DNA from: JAXGYV01 sp040772045
Lineage (GTDB): Bacteria > Actinomycetota > Thermoleophilia > UBA2241
Assembly: GCA_040772045.1 (NCBI GenBank)
Contig: JAXGYV010000002.1
Location: forward strand, 124,001 to 188,000
Length of the DNA stretch: 64,000 nucleotides
Reading direction: 5' to 3'
Position 1 is the stretch's first letter; the number at the start of each line of letters is the position of its first letter. The notes beneath the pieces were generated by a model. It made no database searches. It was given only the letters and a program-made list of their open reading frames with translations, and was not told the DNA's origin. Made by a program: the position numbers and the translations under genes. This document shows, one piece after another, positions 59,670-64,000 of the stretch.

Positions 59670-62096
59670 TCAGCGCACGCCGCGGTAGAGATGGCCGGTC
59701 GTCGACCGGTCGGGGGACGCGTACGCCGCCAGCGCCCGCAGGCCACCGGCGGCGAACGCCGCCCTCTCCGCCGGCAGCAGATCGCGCTGGACTACGTGGA
59801 GCGCGCTCACGCCAGCGTCGGCGAGCTCGCGTTCGGCCGCCGCCACATTGGTCACCCGCGAGTTGAAGATCACCGACCCCTCCGGCCCGGCCTCCACGGG
59901 GAACACGAAGTGCTTGGCGTCTACGAGCTCGAGGTAGGTCCACGCATCCGGGTTCGCCAGGCCCTCAGCCGCCCCCAGCACATCGCGCGTGACCATCAGC
60001 TGCTGGCGGCCGAACGCGTACATCTCGACGCCGATGGCCGGCGCCACGCTCAGGTCCGCCGCCAGAGCGGCGATCTCGGCGAGTGAGGACTCCGGGCTGG
60101 CCACCACGGCGCGAGCGCCGAGCAGCCGCGCGGTGAGGGCGTTCAGGCCCTGCAGAGGGTACTCGAGGATCGCCGGCACGCGACTGGCTGAGATGTGGGC
60201 CAGATGGCGCGCGTACACCGCCTCCCACGGCAGCGCGCGCACGGCGGCCCACCAGAGCATGTCGCCGTCGAAAAGGATCTCGGGCAGCCGGCAACGGAGC
60301 GGAAGTCCGGCCGCCGCCAGCCGTTCCACCGCGGCGGCCACGTCGGCAACCGCGTCTCCGGGGTACAGGTCGAGGACGAGGGCCGCGACGCCCGGAGCCA
60401 GGAGCGGCTCCTCGTCCAGACGCAGGTGAAGGATCACCGGCAGCGGCGGCACCCTAGCCGGAGCTCTGCCCGCCGCCGCGCCGGGCAGAGCGGCCCGGGA
60501 CGCCTCGAGCGCCGCGGGGTCGAGGTTGCGCCGCCAGCGGCGGAGGCGGTGAGCGTCCAGCTCGGCCAGCCCTCGCCGCCGCAGCTCCTTCAGCGCGCCG
60601 ATCGGGAGAAACGGATCGCCCTCGAGATCGCAGCTCCACTCGCCGAGCCGATAGGGCGTGCCACCCAGGGCGGCCACGGCATCGCGGGCGCGGCCGCTGT
60701 TCAGCCGCGCCCGCTGGGCCGTCTCCAGTGGCTCCGCGCCGACGACCTCGATGCTCTCGCCGTCGGCGCGCAAGCGCAGGCGAGCCGGCAGCCCGGGCCG
60801 CGCTTCGAGGCGAGCGTGCAGAGCGACGGGACGCGCCGCCATGCGCCCCGTGACCGCGTCCTCGGCAAACGAATCGAGACGACCGGACGAGAGCCGGAAC
60901 ACACGGTCCTTGATCGCCACGCGCTCTCCCACCCGCAGCGTAAGCCGCCCGGGCTCCGATTGGCCAGCCGCCGCCGCGACGCCATCCTCCTGGGCGCTCG
61001 CGAGCACGCGCAGCGGGTCTGTCTGCCCCCATGGCGTGTAGATGACCAACACGTCGCCGGCGGCCACCGGCTGCGAGAGCCGCACACCGACCAGGCCGCG
61101 CTCCTGATCGACGACCTCCACGCGGCCCACCAGCACGCCACGATGCCCCCCACGGCGGGGGTTGCGCACCTCGGCATGGCGACCCCGCAGATGAGCCACC
61201 GTGAACCCCCGCGAAAAGCTCTGCTCCAGCCGCGCTCGCCAATCTGGCCTGACCTGGTATCCCGCGGGATCGGCTCGGGCGCTCTCCAGAGCCTCACGGT
61301 ACACCGCCGTAGCCGTCGCCACGTAGGCGGCGTCTTTCATGCGGCCCTCGATCTTGAACGCGCGCACGCCAGCGGCGAGTAACCGCGGCAGGAACTCGAG
61401 AGCACAGAGATCGGCCGTCGAGATGATCCGCCCCCTGTGTTCGCCGCCGGCACGTACCGACGAATCGCGCGAGCGCAGGGTGTAGCGCATGCGACACGCC
61501 TGGCTACACCGACCCCGATTCCCGCTGCGGCCACCGAGCATACTAGAGAACAAGCAGGCGCCCGAGTAGCTGTAGCAGAGGGCGCCGTGAGCAAAGACCT
61601 CCAGCTCCACCGCGCCGGCATCCAGTGCTTCGATCTCCGCCAAGCTGAGCTCCCGCGCGAGCACCACTCGTCGGAATCCCAGCCGGCCGAGCATCGCCAC
61701 CTGTGCCGAGGAATGCGTCGCCAACTGCGTGCTCGCGTGCAGGTGCAGCTCGGGATAGGCGCGCGTCACCGCGGCGGCCAAGCCCAGATCGGCGACGATG
61801 AGGGCATCGAGACCGGCCTGGTAGGGTCCCGCCAGCGCCGTCAGTGCCTCCGCCAGTTCCTCTCGCTTGAGGTGGGTATTGACGGCCAAGTGAACGCGAG
61901 CGTTGTACGCGTGCGCCCGGTCGATGGCCGCCAGCACGCCCACCTCGTCGAAGTTACCGGCGAAGGCGCGGGCGCTGAACCGTTCCATGCCGAGGTACAC
62001 GGCGTCGGCGCCGGCGGCCAGCACCGCGCGCAGCGCGCGCTCGTCGCCCGCCGGCGCCAGCAGCTCGGCCGGTCTGTCCCCCTCGTCGGGATTCAC
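59670..62096 (-). CDS. U32-family peptidase (with DUF3656)
   Basis: 808 residues. The N-terminal LLAPAGDERALRAVLAAGADAVYLG and ARAFAGNFD, VHLAVNTHLKREEL, the ELEVFAHGALCYSYSGACLFSS block near 150, and GNRGRCSQACR and KIEGRMKDAAYVATAT are U32 marks; a second part with DUF3656 follows. The family includes enzymes for 23S rRNA C2501 hydroxylation (RlhA) and tRNA hydroxylation, with cysteines that bind iron-sulfur. GTG at 62096 overlaps the NIF3-like stop (GTGA). Confidence 0.85.
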   Translation of the reverse strand: MNPDEGDRPAELLAPAGDERALRAVLAAGADAVYLGMERFSARAFAGNFDEVGVLAAIDRAHAYNARVHLAVNTHLKREELAEALTALAGPYQAGLDALIVADLGLAAAVTRAYPELHLHASTQLATHSSAQVAMLGRLGFRRVVLARELSLAEIEALDAGAVELEVFAHGALCYSYSGACLFSSMLGGRSGNRGRCSQACRMRYTLRSRDSSVRAGGEHRGRIISTADLCALEFLPRLLAAGVRAFKIEGRMKDAAYVATATAVYREALESARADPAGYQVRPDWRARLEQSFSRGFTVAHLRGRHAEVRNPRRGGHRGVLVGRVEVVDQERGLVGVRLSQPVAAGDVLVIYTPWGQTDPLRVLASAQEDGVAAAAGQSEPGRLTLRVGERVAIKDRVFRLSSGRLDSFAEDAVTGRMAARPVALHARLEARPGLPARLRLRADGESIEVVGAEPLETAQRARLNSGRARDAVAALGGTPYRLGEWSCDLEGDPFLPIGALKELRRRGLAELDAHRLRRWRRNLDPAALEASRAALPGAAAGRAPARVPPLPVILHLRLDEEPLLAPGVAALVLDLYPGDAVADVAAAVERLAAAGLPLRCRLPEILFDGDMLWWAAVRALPWEAVYARHLAHISASRVPAILEYPLQGLNALTARLLGARAVVASPESSLAEIAALAADLSVAPAIGVEMYAFGRQQLMVTRDVLGAAEGLANPDAWTYLELVDAKHFVFPVEAGPEGSVIFNSRVTNVAAAERELADAGVSALHVVQRDLLPAERAAFAAGGLRALAAYASPDRSTTGHLYRGVR

Positions 62097-63091
62097 CGCG
62101 GTACGGCCGCCGGCTGCTCCTCGAGTACCTTCAGAGCCTCGTCGCGACAGACGCGGATGAGCCCCGACGTGGGGATAATGCGCACACCCTGGCGCTGGTA
62201 CTCATCCAGGAGCAGATTGATGCCCAGGGAATCGCTGGCCATGTGGCCGGCGATCACGATGTGGATACGATGCTCGTCGGCCGCCTTGCGCAGCTCGTCT
62301 CCCATATGCATGCAGACGATGGTGCCGACGCCCTTGTGTGCGAGCTGCTCGATGGCCTCTACGGGCCCTTCCGTCCCGCCCGTCATGTCGACGAATACCT
62401 TGCCACAGCGACTCTCCGGAGCGCTGTCTCCGAGCGAAGGGCCCGAACCCTGCGTGGCGGCAATGCGATACTCGGGGATGTCGAACAGCACCTTCCGTAC
62501 ATCCTCCAACGACTGCGGGTCGCGCTCGTCGAAGGAGCGCGTGAGGAAGCTGTACACCAGGTTGTCGGTGGGCGTGTGCGCCGAGAAGAAGGGGATGCCG
62601 AGCAGGCGCGCGGCGTCGATAGCCTGCGTGGCGTTGAGCGGCATGAAGCGATGGCGGACCGCCTTGCGACGCTCGTTGATGAGCCGTTCGCCAGCCTGAA
62701 TGGGCACGCCGAGGCGGGCCCAGATGTCGGCCTGAACGCTCATCACGCTGTCGAGCTTGGAGAGGCCCCAGCCCTCAGGGTGATGGGTGTAGACGGCGTC
62801 GACCGGCGTACCCTTTTCGCGCAGCCGGTCGGCGAGCAGGATCTCTCCGACGTTCATGTCGATGCCGGCGAGCAGCGTCGTCACATCCGCGTCGTCCTCG
62901 CCGACGTAGATGCGCGTATCGGAGAATGGGTTGGTGACGTCTTCGGGGTCGGCGATCTGCTTGAGATAGTCCGGCAGCTTGTCGACCTGCTCGCGAATCT
63001 GGTCGAGGTACCGCCGTACTCCCTCTTGCCCGCGAGGGTCGGCCTGGATGCCAACGCGCACCGCTGTCTCATACATGTCACGAAGCTTCAC
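62093..63091 (-). CDS. NIF3-like metal-binding protein
   Basis: 332 residues of the NIF3/YbgI (GTP cyclohydrolase I type 2 related) family. Histidine ligands in VYTHHPEGWG near 101 and the late VIAGHMASDSLG near 279 fit the family's two-metal site. Biochemical role unsettled. ATG at 63091. Forms a unit with the U32 gene. Confidence 0.8.
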   Translation of the reverse strand: MKLRDMYETAVRVGIQADPRGQEGVRRYLDQIREQVDKLPDYLKQIADPEDVTNPFSDTRIYVGEDDADVTTLLAGIDMNVGEILLADRLREKGTPVDAVYTHHPEGWGLSKLDSVMSVQADIWARLGVPIQAGERLINERRKAVRHRFMPLNATQAIDAARLLGIPFFSAHTPTDNLVYSFLTRSFDERDPQSLEDVRKVLFDIPEYRIAATQGSGPSLGDSAPESRCGKVFVDMTGGTEGPVEAIEQLAHKGVGTIVCMHMGDELRKAADEHRIHIVIAGHMASDSLGINLLLDEYQRQGVRIIPTSGLIRVCRDEALKVLEEQPAAVPR

Positions 63092-63264
63092 GCGGGGATC
63101 CTCTCACTCGCGATTCCGGCTGCCCCGGCCGCACGGCGCTCGAACCGGCGACACCACGACCGGACTGCGGCGCGGCAGCGTGCCGGGGCGCTCACCTGTC
63201 CACAGCGAGCATCATACTCCGCGATGAGTCACGGGCGAGATTCGCCGCCGGCGCGGCAGCGGCA

Positions 63265-63921
63265 TCAGCGGCGCGGCAGCGGCCGCGAGAGGAAAGCGCT
63301 GCCGGCATCCACGAAGCGCCATGGCCGCGTGTCTTCGCCGACGCCGACGCGCGGTGTAGTGGCGATGCGCCGCCGCGAGCCGCCGGCCGGCGCGGCGGGC
63401 GGCAGGACCAGCAGCGGCTCGCGCCACGCCGGCAAGCCGTTCTCGGCGCGGCCCAGCCCCAGGGCTTGCGTCAGCTTAGCTGGGCCGCTGCACAGGGCAC
63501 GGACGTCGGCGACGGCCTCCGGCCGGCCGTCGCCGCGTGCCAGACTACGCCGCGCCGCCATGAGATCGAGGCCATGGGTAGGCTCGAGCGCTCGCAGCAG
63601 CACCGCCGCCGCCCGTCCCTCCTGCTCGCAGACCAGATTGGCGCAGAAGTGCATGCCGTACGTGAAGTACACGTACAGATACCCGGGCGGCCCGAACATG
63701 ACCTCGTTACGGGCCGTCCGGCCACGGAAGCCGTGGCAGCAGGGGTCGTTGTGCGCGTATGCCTCCGTCTCTACGATCACCCCGCCCACGCCGCGGAAGA
63801 ACACACGACAGCCGATGAGACTGCGCGCCACCCGCAGCACCGGTCGATCGTAGAACGCGGGCGGTAGCGACTCCACCACGCCGCTTTGGGCGACGTACTG
63901 GCGTTCGGGGACGGACGTCAT
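63265..63921 (-). CDS. mpg: 3-methyladenine DNA glycosylase (AAG/MPG family)
   Basis: About 218 residues. VARSLIGCRVFFRGV, IVETEAYAHNDPCCHGFRG with the catalytic Glu, and GYLYVYFTYGMHFCANLVC are AAG family blocks. It removes alkylated purines. ATG at 63921 after GGGGGC; a longer frame reaches the window edge. Same strand as the genes before it but with a 170 bp gap. Confidence 0.85.
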   Translation of the reverse strand: MTSVPERQYVAQSGVVESLPPAFYDRPVLRVARSLIGCRVFFRGVGGVIVETEAYAHNDPCCHGFRGRTARNEVMFGPPGYLYVYFTYGMHFCANLVCEQEGRAAAVLLRALEPTHGLDLMAARRSLARGDGRPEAVADVRALCSGPAKLTQALGLGRAENGLPAWREPLLVLPPAAPAGGSRRRIATTPRVGVGEDTRPWRFVDAGSAFLSRPLPRR

Positions 63922-64000
63922 CTCAGCGTGCCCCCGGCCGTGAGAGCCACGAGCGCCCGCCAGCTCGACCGCCGCGCCCCCTCGATCCCGCGGAAGCACC

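Overview
This window is GC-rich DNA from a bacterium whose gene content points to a deep-branching member of the Actinomycetota. The main pointers are a single polypeptide carrying two WYL halves like PafB-PafC, a decarboxylase of the DAP/lysine type (LysA), TTG and GTG starts with strong Shine-Dalgarno sites, and an apparently leaderless gene. The lineage is an inference; comparing the 16S gene at about 46336-47888 with a reference set would settle it.

Layout. (1) 1-5108, minus strand: one gene train of lysA, two nucleoside-recognition ('gate') membrane proteins, cysK, a ThiF/MoeB E1-like enzyme, larE and the first codons of another gene. (2) 5315-9966, plus: PafBC-like fusion, LarA-type racemase, site-2-protease-like M50 enzyme. 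(3) 9923-15295: AlkD-like repair protein, two radical SAM enzymes, a KhtTU-like potassium/proton antiporter pair. (4) 15505-18321: P2-type cation ATPase with a Cys-rich insert. (5) 18396-20300: a decayed tandem aldehyde dehydrogenase duplication. (6) 20455-29430: accessory region with a lipoprotein, a lower-GC glycosyltransferase, an aminotransferase, an orphan DNA methyltransferase and a run of secreted or membrane proteins. (7) 29769-32601: remnant of an integrative element (PIN-domain protein, excisionase, possible integrase stub) abutting the tmRNA gene. (8) 33006-42133: cytochrome bd oxidase, deacetylase-like enzyme, carbamate kinase, DUF4349 protein, quinone oxidoreductase, Lon-N protein, spermidine-synthase-like protein, universal stress protein. 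(9) 42276-48364, minus: a 16S-23S-5S rRNA operon with a protein gene, and no tRNA, in the 16S-23S spacer. (10) 48471-58272, plus: flippase and a compact operon predicted to make CMP-legionaminic acid (or a related nonulosonic acid), ending in an unrecognised gene that may be the transferase. (11) 58371-63921, minus: tyrosyl-tRNA synthetase, U32 peptidase, NIF3-like protein, Mpg glycosylase.

How parts fit together. The nonulosonate operon contains the steps from a nucleotide-activated GlcNAc to the CMP-activated sugar, beside a Wzx-type exporter, so a surface glycan decorated with this sugar is likely. LarA and LarE are both present but in separate transcription units, and LarB/LarC are not in the window. 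The most unusual arrangement is the four-helix membrane protein gene between 16S and 23S rRNA, lying between two recognisable rRNA processing stems.
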